From NCBI RefSeq assembly GCF_002261475.1, contig NZ_NEVN01000001.1:186001-250000 (forward strand): a DNA stretch of 64,000 nucleotides. The letters run 5' to 3'. Each line of letters opens with the position of its first letter. Positions within the stretch are counted from its first letter, which is position 1. This document shows, piece after piece, positions 1 to 8,209 of this stretch. Under the pieces are notes generated by a model. The model was not told where the DNA came from and made no database searches. It was given only the letters and a program-made list of their open reading frames with translations. The stretch comes from Bordetella genomosp. 5. GTDB lineage: Bacteria; Pseudomonadota; Gammaproteobacteria; Burkholderiales; Burkholderiaceae_B. A program made the translations under genes and the position numbers.

Positions 1-1
1 G

Positions 2-409
2 CGGCACATGATCCTGCCGGCCGTGACGATGTCGGTGATTCCGATGGGCATCATCGCGCGCACGGTGCGCGCGCTCGTGGCCGAGACGCTGTCGCAGGAG
101 TTCGTCGTGGGCCTGCGCGCGCGCGGGCTGTCCGACCTCGGCGTGTTCCTGCATGTCGTGAAAAACTGCGCGCCCACGGCGCTCGCCGTGATGGGGCTGC
201 AGCTGGGCTATCTGCTGGGCGGCTCGATCCTGATCGAGACCGTCTTCTCCTGGCCGGGCACGGGCTTTCTGCTGAACGCCGCGATCTTCCAGCGCGATCT
301 GCCGCTGCTGCAGGGCACGATCCTGGTGCTGGCGCTGTTCTTCGTCGTGCTCAACCTGCTGGTCGACATCCTGCAAGGATTGTTCGACCCGCGTATCGAA
401 CGGAGCTGA
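2..409 (+). CDS. ABC transporter permease, DppB/OppB type (5'-truncated)
   Basis: The gene runs in from the left window edge. The frame is already open before the first ATG at 8 (Arg-His then MILPA), so the true start lies outside and only the last ~135 residues are seen. These match the C-terminal half of dipeptide/oligopeptide importer inner-membrane subunits. The 'RARGLSDLGVFLHVVKN' stretch is the EAA loop that contacts the ATPase, and it is followed by hydrophobic segments and the family ending 'FDPRIERS'. It sits 4 bp before a DppC-like permease and two ATPases, so it is one half of a membrane channel for a peptide-like or small N-containing solute. The periplasmic receptor gene is presumably upstream, outside the window. 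Family is clear; the substrate cannot be told. Confidence 0.9.
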   Translation, partial: RHMILPAVTMSVIPMGIIARTVRALVAETLSQEFVVGLRARGLSDLGVFLHVVKNCAPTALAVMGLQLGYLLGGSILIETVFSWPGTGFLLNAAIFQRDLPLLQGTILVLALFFVVLNLLVDILQGLFDPRIERS

Positions 410-413
410 GGCC

Positions 414-1310
414 ATGACGCCGACCACCGTTACGCTCCCCGCCGCTTCGGCCGCCACGCCGGTCGTGCGCTCGCCGGGCTATTGGTCCAACGTGTTGCGG
501 CGGCTGCGCCGTGATCCGGTCGCGCTCGGCGCGGGCGCCGTGATCCTGCTGCTGATCATCGTTGCCGTGCTGGCGCCGTGGATCACGCCGGCCGATCCGT
601 TCCAGGCGTCGATGCTGCGGCGCCTGCGGCCCATCGGCACCGAGGGCTACCCGCTGGGCGCCGACGAGCTGGGTCGCGACATGTTGTCGCGCCTGATGCT
701 GGGCGCGCGCCTGTCGCTGTTCATGGGCATCATCCCGGTGATCCTGGCGTTCGCGATCGGCAGCGCCATCGGCATCCTGGCGGGCTACGCCGGCGGGCTC
801 ACCAACACCATCATCATGCGTGTGGTGGACGTGTTCTACGCGTTCCCTTCCGTGCTGCTGGCGATCGCGCTGTCAGGCACGCTCGGCGCGGGCATCTTCA
901 ATGCCATCGTCTCGCTCACCATCGTGTTCATTCCGCAGATCGTGCGCGTGGCCGAGAGCGTGACGACGCAGGTGCGGCGCAGCGACTACGTCGACGCGGC
1001 CCGGGCCTCGGGCGCGGGTCCGGTCACCATCGTGCGCGCGCATGTGCTCTCCAACGTGCTGGGCCCGATCTTCGTCTACGCCACGAGCCTGATTTCGGTA
1101 TCGATGATCCTGGCCTCGGGCCTGTCGTTCCTGGGCCTGGGCGTGCGGCCGCCGGAGCCCGAATGGGGCCTCATGCTCAACACCCTGCGCACCGCGATCT
1201 ATACCCAGCCCTGGGTGGCGGCGCTGCCGGGCGTGATGATCTTCGTGACCTCGATGTCGTTCAACCTCTTGTCCGACGGTCTGCGCAACGCCATGGAGGT
1301 GAAGGAATGA
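414..1310 (+). CDS. ABC transporter permease, DppC/OppC type
   Basis: 298 residues, the usual length for DppC. A cytoplasmic N-terminus of about 40 residues leads into TM1 (about 41-60). The hallmark 'GTDELGRD'-like motif appears as 'LGADELGRDMLSRL' near residues 80-93. The EAA loop 'YVDAARASGAGPVTIVRAHVL' lies near 190-210. The protein ends 'FNLLSDGLRNAMEVKE', typical of the family. It pairs with the preceding DppB-like permease to form the membrane channel. The stop codon overlaps the ATG of the first ATPase (ATGA), so the two are translationally coupled. Other reading: a nickel/peptide importer of the same family. Confidence 0.93.
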   Translation: MTPTTVTLPAASAATPVVRSPGYWSNVLRRLRRDPVALGAGAVILLLIIVAVLAPWITPADPFQASMLRRLRPIGTEGYPLGADELGRDMLSRLMLGARLSLFMGIIPVILAFAIGSAIGILAGYAGGLTNTIIMRVVDVFYAFPSVLLAIALSGTLGAGIFNAIVSLTIVFIPQIVRVAESVTTQVRRSDYVDAARASGAGPVTIVRAHVLSNVLGPIFVYATSLISVSMILASGLSFLGLGVRPPEPEWGLMLNTLRTAIYTQPWVAALPGVMIFVTSMSFNLLSDGLRNAMEVKE

Positions 1311-2353
1311 ATGCCGTCGCGATGCCTGTTCATGCCGACCTGGGTGGCCCGGCCCAGCCTTTGTTGCGCGCGCAAGGACTCGTCAAACACTTCCCGCTCA
1401 AGCGCGATCCGCTGTTGCGGCGCCAGGGCGGCAACGCCGTGCGTGCGGTCGACGGCGTGGACTTCGAAATCCGCAAGGGCGAGACGCTCGGCGTGGTGGG
1501 CGAGTCCGGCTGCGGCAAGTCGACCACCGCGCGTCTGGTGATGCAGCTCATTCTGCAGGACCAGGGTGAGCTGGTGTTCGACGGCGTGGGCGTGGGCACG
1601 CGGGCCCTGAGCCTGCGCGAGTTCCGGCGCCAGACGCAGATGGTGTTTCAGGACAGCTATTCGTCGCTCAATCCGCGCATGACCATCGAGGACTCCGTGG
1701 CCTTCGGTCCGCTGGTGCACGGAACCTCGCGGCGCGACGCGGTGGCCGGCGCCCGCGACCTGCTGGCGCGGGTGGGCCTGGACCCGGCGCGCTTCGCCGG
1801 CCGCTATCCGCACGAGCTCTCGGGCGGCCAGCGTCAGCGCGTGAACATCGCGCGCGCGCTGGCGCTGCGCCCACGCCTGGTGATACTCGACGAGGCCGTC
1901 TCCGCGCTGGACAAATCGGTCGAGGCCCAGGTGCTCAACCTGCTGCTCGACCTGAAGGCCGACTTCGGCCTGACCTATATGTTCATCAGCCACGACCTGA
2001 ACGTGGTGCGCTACATCTCGGATCGCGTGATGGTGATGTATCTCGGCGAGGTGGTCGAGCTCGGTCCGGTGGAGCAGGTGTTCGACGCGCCGCGCCATCC
2101 GTACACCCAGGCGCTGCTGCGCTCCATGCCCTCGCTCGATCCGGGCCAGCGCACCGAGGTGGCGCCGCTGTCGGGCGATCCGCCGAATCCGATCGACCCG
2201 CCCTCGGGTTGCCGTTTTCACACGCGCTGTGCGCAGGCCCGCGCCGTCTGTGCGAAACAGGCGCCCGTGGTCACGCAGACGGACGGAAACGCGGTGCGCT
2301 GCCTGATCCATCAACCCGGCTCCGGCTACTCGGCATCGGAGGCCCTCGCATGA
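1307..2353 (+). CDS. ABC transporter ATP-binding protein, DppF/OppF type
   Basis: 348 residues from the ATG at 1307, chosen because it overlaps the permease stop as ATGA; the longer open frame upstream is an alternative-frame shadow. Walker A is GESGCGKST, the Q-loop is in 'QMVFQDSYSSLNPRM', the signature is 'LSGGQRQRV' and Walker B is 'LVILDEAVSALD'. The C-terminal oligopeptide-ABC extension carries the conserved cysteine pattern 'GCRFHTRCAQARAVC', found in peptide-type importers. It energises uptake together with the next gene product. Its stop overlaps the next start (ATGA), showing a tightly coupled operon. Confidence 0.95.
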   Translation: MNAVAMPVHADLGGPAQPLLRAQGLVKHFPLKRDPLLRRQGGNAVRAVDGVDFEIRKGETLGVVGESGCGKSTTARLVMQLILQDQGELVFDGVGVGTRALSLREFRRQTQMVFQDSYSSLNPRMTIEDSVAFGPLVHGTSRRDAVAGARDLLARVGLDPARFAGRYPHELSGGQRQRVNIARALALRPRLVILDEAVSALDKSVEAQVLNLLLDLKADFGLTYMFISHDLNVVRYISDRVMVMYLGEVVELGPVEQVFDAPRHPYTQALLRSMPSLDPGQRTEVAPLSGDPPNPIDPPSGCRFHTRCAQARAVCAKQAPVVTQTDGNAVRCLIHQPGSGYSASEALA

Positions 2354-3354
2354 GCAGCACTCCCGAATCCCTGGTCCACATCCGCAATCTGGACGTGCGG
2401 TTCACGGCCGGCTCGCGGACGGTGCACGCGCTCAACGGCGTGGACCTGCAGGTCGGGCGCGGTGAAGCCGTCGCGCTGATCGGCGAGTCGGGTTCCGGCA
2501 AGAGCGTGACGCTGCGCGCGCTGATGCGGCTGCATCCGCCGCGCCGCACGCGCATGCAGGGCGAGATCCGTGTCGAAGACCGCGATGTGCTGGCGATGGG
2601 CCAGCGTGAGCTCGCGGCCCTGCGCGGGCCCATCGTGTCCATGATCTTCCAGGAACCCCTGCTCGCGCTCGATCCGGTGTATCCGGTGGGACGGCAGATC
2701 GAGGAGATGGTCCGCCGCCATACCGGCGCGAGCGCGGCCGAGGCACGCGCACGCGCGCTGGCGCTGTTCGAACGGGTGCGGATACCCAGCCCGGCGCGCC
2801 GCCTGCAGGCCTATCCGCACGAGATGTCGGGCGGCATGCGCCAGCGCGCCATGATCGCGCTGGCGCTGTCGTGCAATCCCAAGGTCCTGCTGGCCGACGA
2901 GCCCACCACCGCGCTCGACGCCACCGTGCAGATCCAGATCCTGTTGCTGCTGCGCGAGCTGCAGCGCGAGATGGGGCTGGCCATCGTGTTCGTGACGCAC
3001 GATATCGGCGCGGCCGCCGAGATCGCGGATCGCGTCGCCGTCATGTATGGCGGCCGCATCGTCGAGCAGGGCTCGCTGGCCCAGCTTCTGCGGGCGCCGC
3101 GTCATCCGTACACGATCGCCTTGCTCAAGGGCCGCGCGCACGGCGCGATGCGCAAGGGCGAGCGGCTCGAGACGATACCGGGTTCGCCGCCCGACCTCGC
3201 CGCCCTGCCCCCGGGCTGCGCGTTCGCGCCGCGCTGCGCGCTGGCCGAGCCGGCCTGCACGGCCGCCGTGCCCGGCATCGTGGCGGTCGGCCCGGGCCGC
3301 GAGGCGCGCTGCCGGCGCGTCGATCAGACCGAGCCCGTGCGGGAGATGGCGTGA
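2350..3354 (+). CDS. ABC transporter ATP-binding protein, DppD/OppD type
   Basis: 334 residues from the ATG at 2350 (ATGA overlap with the upstream ATPase). Walker A is GESGSGKSV, the signature is 'MSGGMRQRAM', Walker B is 'VLLADEPTTALD', and the C-terminal peptide-importer cysteine cluster is 'GCAFAPRCALAEPAC'. It is the second, non-identical ATPase of the heterodimeric peptide-type importer. The stop TGA shares one base with the next ATG (TGATG), which couples the transporter to the racemase-fold gene. This suggests the transported solute is the substrate of that enzyme or of the deacetylase behind it. Confidence 0.95.
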   Translation: MSSTPESLVHIRNLDVRFTAGSRTVHALNGVDLQVGRGEAVALIGESGSGKSVTLRALMRLHPPRRTRMQGEIRVEDRDVLAMGQRELAALRGPIVSMIFQEPLLALDPVYPVGRQIEEMVRRHTGASAAEARARALALFERVRIPSPARRLQAYPHEMSGGMRQRAMIALALSCNPKVLLADEPTTALDATVQIQILLLLRELQREMGLAIVFVTHDIGAAAEIADRVAVMYGGRIVEQGSLAQLLRAPRHPYTIALLKGRAHGAMRKGERLETIPGSPPDLAALPPGCAFAPRCALAEPACTAAVPGIVAVGPGREARCRRVDQTEPVREMA

Positions 3355-4073
3355 TGAGAGTGCTCGTCGTGAACGTCAATACCACCGCGGCGATGACCGA
3401 GGCGATCGCGCGGCAGGCGCGCGCGGTGGCCGCGCCCGGCACCGAGATCGTCGGCCTCACGCCGAGCTTCGGCGCGCCTTCGGTCGAAGGCAACTTCGAA
3501 AGCTATCTCGCCGCGCTGGCCGTGATGGAATGCGTGCGCGCCTATCCCGATCCGTACGACGCGGTGATCCAGGCCGGCTTCGGCGAGCACGGGCGCGAGG
3601 GCCTGCAGGAGCTGTTGACGGTGCCGGTGGTCGATATCACCGACGCCGCCGCCAGCATGGCGATGTTGCTGGGCCGCAGCTATTCGGTGATCACGACGCT
3701 GGATCGCGCGGTGCCCCTGATCGAAGACCGCCTGAAACTGTCCGGACTCTACGAACGCTGTGCCTCGGTGCGCGCCAGCGGCCTGGCGGTACTCGATCTC
3801 GAGAGTGCGCCGCGGCTCGCCAGCGAGGCCATCGTCGCGCAGGCGCGCATCGCGGTCGAGACCGACCGCGCCGAGGTGTTGTGCCTGGGATGCGGTGGCA
3901 TGGCGGGCCTGGATGCCGAGGTGCGTGCCGCCACCGGCGTGCCGGTCGTCGACGGCGTGAGCGCCGCGGTGGCGCTCGCCGAGTCGCTGGTCCGCCTGGG
4001 CCTGAAAACCTCTAAGATCCGCACGTACGCGCCGCCGCTGTCCAAGACGCTGCTGCGCTGGCCGCCGACCTGA
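3354..4073 (+). CDS. Asp/Glu/hydantoin racemase-superfamily protein with a single catalytic cysteine
   Basis: 239 residues from the ATG at 3354. The N-terminus 'MRVLVVNVNTTAAMTEAI' is the family opening (N-P/V-N-T). Two-cysteine racemases have one Cys in each half. Here the second is present (Cys180 in 'CLGCGGMAGL'), but the first position is Gly75 ('VIQAGFGEHG'). A Gly/Cys pair is known from arylmalonate decarboxylase and from some uncharacterised family members, so ordinary two-base racemisation is doubtful. Context: translationally coupled to a peptide-type importer and followed 13 bp later by a PuuE-like deacetylase, which suggests catabolism of a hydantoin-, allantoin- or malonate-like compound. 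The reaction is not established. Confidence 0.8.
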   Translation: MRVLVVNVNTTAAMTEAIARQARAVAAPGTEIVGLTPSFGAPSVEGNFESYLAALAVMECVRAYPDPYDAVIQAGFGEHGREGLQELLTVPVVDITDAAASMAMLLGRSYSVITTLDRAVPLIEDRLKLSGLYERCASVRASGLAVLDLESAPRLASEAIVAQARIAVETDRAEVLCLGCGGMAGLDAEVRAATGVPVVDGVSAAVALAESLVRLGLKTSKIRTYAPPLSKTLLRWPPT

Positions 4074-4086
4074 ACGCCACCCGCTC

Positions 4087-5106
4087 ATGCCCCATCACCC
4101 GCTTCCGAATGGCCTCCTTCCGCCCGCCGGCTACCCGCGCGATCTGATCGGGTACGGCCGCAATCCGCCGCAGGCGCGCTGGCCCGGCCAGGCGCGGGTG
4201 GCGGTGCAGTTCGTGCTCAATTACGAAGAGGGCGGCGAAAACAGCGTGCTGCATGGCGACGCGCGCTCGGAGCAGTTTCTGTCGGAGATGTTCAATCCCG
4301 CCAGCTACGCCGCGCGCCACATGAGCATGGAGAGCATCTACGAATACGGATCGCGCGTGGGCGTGTGGCGCATCCTGCGCGAGTTCGAGCGGCGCGGCCT
4401 GCCGCTGACCGTCTTCGGCGTGGGCATGGCGCTCGCCCGCCACCCGGAGCTTGCCGCGGCGCTGGTGGAACAGGGCCACGAGGTGGCCTGCCACGGCTGG
4501 CGCTGGATCTCCTATCAGGAGGTCGACGAAGACACCGAACGCACGCACATGCGGCAGGCGATCGAGGCCATCACCGCCCTCACCGGCACACGGCCGCTGG
4601 GCTGGTACACGGGCCGCGACAGCCCGCGCACGCGGCGTCTGGTGGCCGACGAGGGCGGCTTCGCGTACGACAGCGACTACTACGGTGATGACCTGCCGTT
4701 CTGGATGCCAGTGACCCGCAGCGACGGCGGCACGGCGCAGCAGTTGATCGTGCCGTACACGCTCGATTGCAACGACATGCGCTTCGCGCTGCCGCAGGGC
4801 TATTCGCACGCCGATCCGTTTTTCCAGTATCTGAAGGACAGCTTCGATACCTTGTACGAGGAAGGCGCCGAGACGCCCCGCATGATGAGCATCGGCATGC
4901 ACTGCCGGCTGCTAGGACGGCCGGGCCGCATCACCGCGCTCAAGCGCTTTCTCGACCATCTCGCGGCCCACGATCGGGTGTGGATCTGCCGCCGCATCGA
5001 TATCGCGCGGCACTGGCGTGCCGCGCACCCGGCGCCGGGGAGCCCCGCGCCCGGCAGCCCGGCGCCCGGATGCCCCGCGCCCGGATGCCCGGCGCCCGGC
5101 GTCTAG
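4087..5106 (+). CDS. PuuE/allantoinase-like polysaccharide deacetylase family protein
   Basis: 339 residues. The opening 'DLIGYGRNPPQARWPGQARVAVQFVLNYEEGGE' region is typical of PuuE, the cofactor-independent allantoinase, and not of peptidoglycan deacetylases. Further family marks are the 'SVYEYGSRVG'-like segment 'SIYEYGSRVG', 'GHEVACHGWRW', 'GWYTGRDSPRTR' and 'GMHCRLLGRPGR'. It probably hydrolyses a C-N bond in a ring or amide compound in the cytoplasm (no signal peptide). The last 25 residues are a five-fold Pro-Ala-Pro-Gly-Ser/Cys repeat that is not part of the fold. A second homologue lies at 57366-58250. No other purine-ureide genes are present, so the true substrate may not be allantoin. 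Confidence 0.82.
   Translation: MPHHPLPNGLLPPAGYPRDLIGYGRNPPQARWPGQARVAVQFVLNYEEGGENSVLHGDARSEQFLSEMFNPASYAARHMSMESIYEYGSRVGVWRILREFERRGLPLTVFGVGMALARHPELAAALVEQGHEVACHGWRWISYQEVDEDTERTHMRQAIEAITALTGTRPLGWYTGRDSPRTRRLVADEGGFAYDSDYYGDDLPFWMPVTRSDGGTAQQLIVPYTLDCNDMRFALPQGYSHADPFFQYLKDSFDTLYEEGAETPRMMSIGMHCRLLGRPGRITALKRFLDHLAAHDRVWICRRIDIARHWRAAHPAPGSPAPGSPAPGCPAPGCPAPGV
5029..5103 (+). repeat. 15-bp tandem repeat, 5 units, coding a PAPG(S/C) tail
   Basis: Five in-frame 15-base units of the type CCGGCGCCCGGATGC (units start at 5029, 5044, 5059, 5074 and 5089). They encode Pro-Ala-Pro-Gly plus Ser, Cys or Val at the extreme C-terminus of the deacetylase, and the last unit runs straight into the stop. 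Because 15 is a multiple of three, copy-number changes would keep the frame. Other 15-bp arrays occur at 17659, 19321, 28460 and 54004. Confidence 0.9.
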
Positions 5107-5858
5107 CGCCCGCCGGATACTTCGATGAACGAGCCCGTGGTGTAGCCCGCCTCGTCCGAAAAGAACCACATCACCGCGCCGGCCACTTCTTCGGGCGTGC
5201 CGCCGCGCTGCAGCGGGATCGAGTCCTTGAGCCGGTCGACCCGCCCGGGCTCGCCGCCCAGCGCGTGCATCTCGGTATAGATGAAGCCCGGCCGCACGGC
5301 ATTGACGCGGATCTGATCTGCGGCCACCTCGCGCGACAGGCCGATGGTGAAGGTGTCGAGCGCGCCTTTGGAGGCCGCGTAATCCACGTATTCGCCGGCG
5401 GAGCCCAGCCGCGCGGCGGCCGAGGACACGTTGACGATCACGCCGCCCTGCCCGCCGTGACGCGGCGCCATCAGACGGATCGCTTCGCGCGCGCACACCA
5501 GCGGTCCGGTCACGTTGGTCGCCAGGATGCGGTTCACGCGCGCGGCATCCATGTCTTCGACACGCATCTGGCGTTCGAGCACGCCGGCATTGTTGATGAG
5601 GCCGTCGAGCCGGCCCCATTCTTGCTGGACCCGCGCGAACAGCGCGATGACCTGCGCGTCGTCGGCCACGTCGGCCTGCACGACCATCGCGGTCCCGCCG
5701 TCGGCGCGGATCGCATCGGCCACCGCCTGCGCCGGCGCTTCGCGCTCGCGATAGTTGATGCACACGGCATAGCCGCGCCGCGCGGCCAGGCGCGCGCAGG
5801 CCGCGCCGATGCCCCGGCTCGCGCCGGTGATGATCATGACGGGTTGCTCGAGAGGCAT
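5103..5858 (-). CDS. SDR-family NAD(P)-dependent oxidoreductase
   Basis: 251 residues from the ATG at 5858, preferred over an in-frame ATG at 5897 because GGAG lies about 10 bases upstream and because family members start near 'MPLEQPVMIITG'. Cofactor motif TGASRGIG (TGxxxGxG), 'NNAG' and the catalytic Ser-Tyr-Lys set ('NVSSAAA...', 'YVDYAASKG') are all present, with the C-terminal 'EVSGGR'. It is a classical short-chain dehydrogenase; the substrate is unknown. It is convergent with the deacetylase and the two stop codons share the palindrome CTAG. Confidence 0.9.
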   Translation of the reverse strand: MPLEQPVMIITGASRGIGAACARLAARRGYAVCINYREREAPAQAVADAIRADGGTAMVVQADVADDAQVIALFARVQQEWGRLDGLINNAGVLERQMRVEDMDAARVNRILATNVTGPLVCAREAIRLMAPRHGGQGGVIVNVSSAAARLGSAGEYVDYAASKGALDTFTIGLSREVAADQIRVNAVRPGFIYTEMHALGGEPGRVDRLKDSIPLQRGGTPEEVAGAVMWFFSDEAGYTTGSFIEVSGGR

Positions 5859-5899
5859 GACAGGAAACTCCGGGGAATGAGAGCTCAAGCGTACCAAGC

Positions 5900-6529
5900 T
5901 CAGGCGCGGGCGGGGCGCCGGGCCCAGTCCAGCGCGTCTTCGAGACGATCGTTGCCCCAGAACATTTCGCCGTCGACGAGAAAGGTCGGCGCGCCGAAGA
6001 TCCCGTGCTGGCGCGCCTGCTCGACCTGCCGCCGCAGCGCTTCCTTGGTGTGTTCGGTCTTGGCCTCGGCGATGAGCGTATCGGCATCGAGCGAGAGCCC
6101 GAGCAGGATATCGCGCACCACCCCCTCATCCTGGATCTCGCGGTCGGCGCTGAAGTTGGCCTCGAACACGGCGCGGCAGAACGCCGGGCCCCAGGCTTGA
6201 TCCTGGCCGAGCAGCGCCACGCGCGACGGCAGCACGCCCATGCGCGGGAACACCGAGGGGCGCACGTAGGTCAGGCCGTATTTATCGGCCAGGCGCGCGA
6301 CGTCGCGCATCATGTAGGCGCCCTTGCCCGGGAACAGGCGAAACGGCGAGTCGTTCCAGCCCTGCGCCTGGAAAATCGGGCCCAGCAGAAAGGGCCGCAG
6401 CGCGACCTCGACGCCGGCCTGCTGCGCCAGGGGCGCGAGGCGGGCGATGGCGAGATAGCTGTAGGGGCTGGCAAAGTCGAACCACATCTCGATGCGGGAC
6501 GGGGCGGAGGCAGACGCGTTCAAGAGCAC
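5900..6529 (-). CDS. 2-hydroxychromene-2-carboxylate isomerase / DsbA-family protein
   Basis: 209 residues, the usual length of the HCCA-isomerase/GST-kappa group. Motifs are 'EMWFDFASPYSYLA' near residue 14, 'VEVALRPFLLGPIF', 'WNDSPF' and 'GIFGAPTFLVDGEMFWGNDRL' near the C-terminus (the cis-Pro region of the thioredoxin fold). Serine takes the place of the CxxC motif, as expected for the glutathione-dependent isomerases. Known members act in naphthalene-type aromatic breakdown, but many genomic homologues have no assigned substrate. It lies 41 bp upstream of the SDR on the same strand, so the two may be co-transcribed. Confidence 0.88.
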   Translation of the reverse strand: MLLNASASAPSRIEMWFDFASPYSYLAIARLAPLAQQAGVEVALRPFLLGPIFQAQGWNDSPFRLFPGKGAYMMRDVARLADKYGLTYVRPSVFPRMGVLPSRVALLGQDQAWGPAFCRAVFEANFSADREIQDEGVVRDILLGLSLDADTLIAEAKTEHTKEALRRQVEQARQHGIFGAPTFLVDGEMFWGNDRLEDALDWARRPARA

Positions 6530-6679
6530 ACTCCCAACGGGTGAGGTCCGCGCAGCGGGCGGGCCGGCCGCCCAAGCATACGGTCGGCCGCCCGCGGTTT
6601 CAACCGCAAGGCAGCGCGCGATGGTGCGGCGCGGGGCGAGCCAGTACCATTACGCTTTCTCACTCCGCGCAAGACCGCC

Positions 6680-7189
6680 ATGGACGACGCCTTCAGCCAC
6701 CAGCTTTCGATGACCATCCTGATGACGCCCGACATGGCGAACTTTTCGGGCAATGTGCACGGCGGCACGATTCTCAAGTACCTCGACCAGGTGGCATACG
6801 CCTGTGCCAGCCGCTACGCGGGCCAGTACGTGGTCACGCTGTCGGTGGATCAGGTGGTGTTCCGCGAGCCCATCCACGTGGGGGAGCTGGTCACGTTCCT
6901 GGCCTCGGTGAACTACACCGGCCGTACCTCGATGGAGATCGGCATCAAGGTGGTCACAGAAGACATCCGGCGCAAGCTCGTGCGCCACACCAACAGCTGC
7001 TATTTCACGATGGTGGCGGTGGGCGACGATGGCCAGCCCACGCCGGTGCCGCAGCTCGAGCTGCGCACGCTCGAAGAGCGTCAGCGCTTCGAGGCGGCCA
7101 AGCAGCGCCGCGCGCTACGCCAGGAAATGGAAAACCGGCACGACGCCATCAAGAAGCAGGCGCACGTTGCGCCGGGGGCGTCGAGCTGA
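6680..7189 (+). CDS. Acyl-CoA thioesterase, hotdog fold (YciA/BACH-like)
   Basis: 169 residues. The hallmark hotdog stretch 'MANFSGNVHGGTILKYLDQVAYACASRYAG' (residues about 14-43) contains the Asn/Asp and His/Gly region of the active site. It is followed by 'DQVVFREPIHVGELV' and 'GRTSMEIGIKV'. It hydrolyses acyl-CoA to free acid and CoA in the cytoplasm; chain-length preference cannot be read from sequence. The 3' end overlaps the convergent sterol-desaturase gene by 41 bp, and the C-terminus is charged and probably helical. Confidence 0.9.
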   Translation: MDDAFSHQLSMTILMTPDMANFSGNVHGGTILKYLDQVAYACASRYAGQYVVTLSVDQVVFREPIHVGELVTFLASVNYTGRTSMEIGIKVVTEDIRRKLVRHTNSCYFTMVAVGDDGQPTPVPQLELRTLEERQRFEAAKQRRALRQEMENRHDAIKKQAHVAPGASS

Positions 7190-8198
7190 TCTCGGCAGGG
7201 GCCGGCGGATCGCCGGCCGCGGGCGGCACGCCGCCCGAGCGCGCCTGGCGGCCTAACAGGCGCTCCAGGCCACGCCACTGCTGGGCCCAGAAACCACGGC
7301 CGTAGTCGTGGCCGCCGTTCTCGGGCAGCTGATCGTGGATGCCGGTGGGGCCATACTGGCCGTTGAAGCGCGCGGTCCGGCCCAGGATGTCCCAGATCGG
7401 AAACAGCGGCGCGAAGTTGTAGCCGCCCACCGGGCCCGGCGACGACGCATCGTAGGCGATCGAATGATGCTCACGATGAAAGCGCGGCCCCGTCAGGATG
7501 CGCGAGCCCCAGCGGCCGAAGCCCACGCGCAGGTTGGCGTGCGACAGGCTCTCGACCAGCTGGGTGATGGCCACGATGGCCACGAACTGCGCGGGCGGCA
7601 CGCCCACCAGCTGCGACACCACCACGATGAGCGCGTCGCGCAGCATGTCGTCGAGCAGATGATTGCGGTTGTCGCTCCACATCGTCATCTGGCGCTGGCT
7701 GTGATGCAGCGAGTGCAGCGCCCAGAGCCAGGCGTAGCGATGCTGGGCGCGGTGATACAGATAATCGACCAGATCGAAGAGCAGCAGGTAGAGCAGCAGG
7801 CTCACCCACGGGCCGTCGGTCACGCCGGGCCACACCTGATCGAGCTGGAACGTGGCCAGGCCCCACAGATGGAACTGGCCGAACATCGCGTCGAAGAGCG
7901 GGTCCACCGCAAAGAACAGCGCCACGCGAAACAGCCCCAGGCGATGCACCAGCGTGTACAGCACGTCGACCCACACCTGCTGGCGGTCGCGCACCGCTTC
8001 GACCGGCCGCAGGCGCTGCAGCGGACCGAAGACGAGCACCAGCACCGCCACTTGGATCAGGCCCACCAGCAACCACATCGTGGCGTCGTAGGCATCTTCG
8101 ATGAAGTTAGACATGCCGAGATGGAACAGCGCCGGCTGCACGACCGTCTCGAACAGCCATTGCTGACAGGTGGAGAAAAGCTGGGCCAGGTGATCCAT
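7149..8198 (-). CDS. Sterol desaturase / fatty-acid hydroxylase family membrane protein
   Basis: 349 residues from the ATG at 8198, which avoids overlap with the upstream gene; an in-frame ATG at 8231 would overlap it by 22 bp. Four or more hydrophobic segments surround the diiron histidine cluster: HRAQH (HX3H), HSLHH (HX2HH) and HREHH (HX2HH). These three boxes define the family, which oxidises C-H bonds of membrane lipids using O2. The Pro/Ala-rich C-terminus (about 25 residues) is encoded over the 3' end of the thioesterase gene. It follows the deacetylase and beta-propeller genes on the same strand, so it may be the last gene of a three-gene envelope-related operon. Confidence 0.88.
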   Translation of the reverse strand: MDHLAQLFSTCQQWLFETVVQPALFHLGMSNFIEDAYDATMWLLVGLIQVAVLVLVFGPLQRLRPVEAVRDRQQVWVDVLYTLVHRLGLFRVALFFAVDPLFDAMFGQFHLWGLATFQLDQVWPGVTDGPWVSLLLYLLLFDLVDYLYHRAQHRYAWLWALHSLHHSQRQMTMWSDNRNHLLDDMLRDALIVVVSQLVGVPPAQFVAIVAITQLVESLSHANLRVGFGRWGSRILTGPRFHREHHSIAYDASSPGPVGGYNFAPLFPIWDILGRTARFNGQYGPTGIHDQLPENGGHDYGRGFWAQQWRGLERLLGRQARSGGVPPAAGDPPAPAEISSTPPAQRAPAS

Positions 8199-8209
8199 GG
8201 TGCGATGAC

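Noticed and set aside
4087-5106. Assignment as true allantoinase puuE of a purine pathway
   Set aside because: No urate, ureidoglycolate or allantoate genes are nearby, and a second PuuE-like protein sits in an unrelated CoA operon; only the family can be supported.
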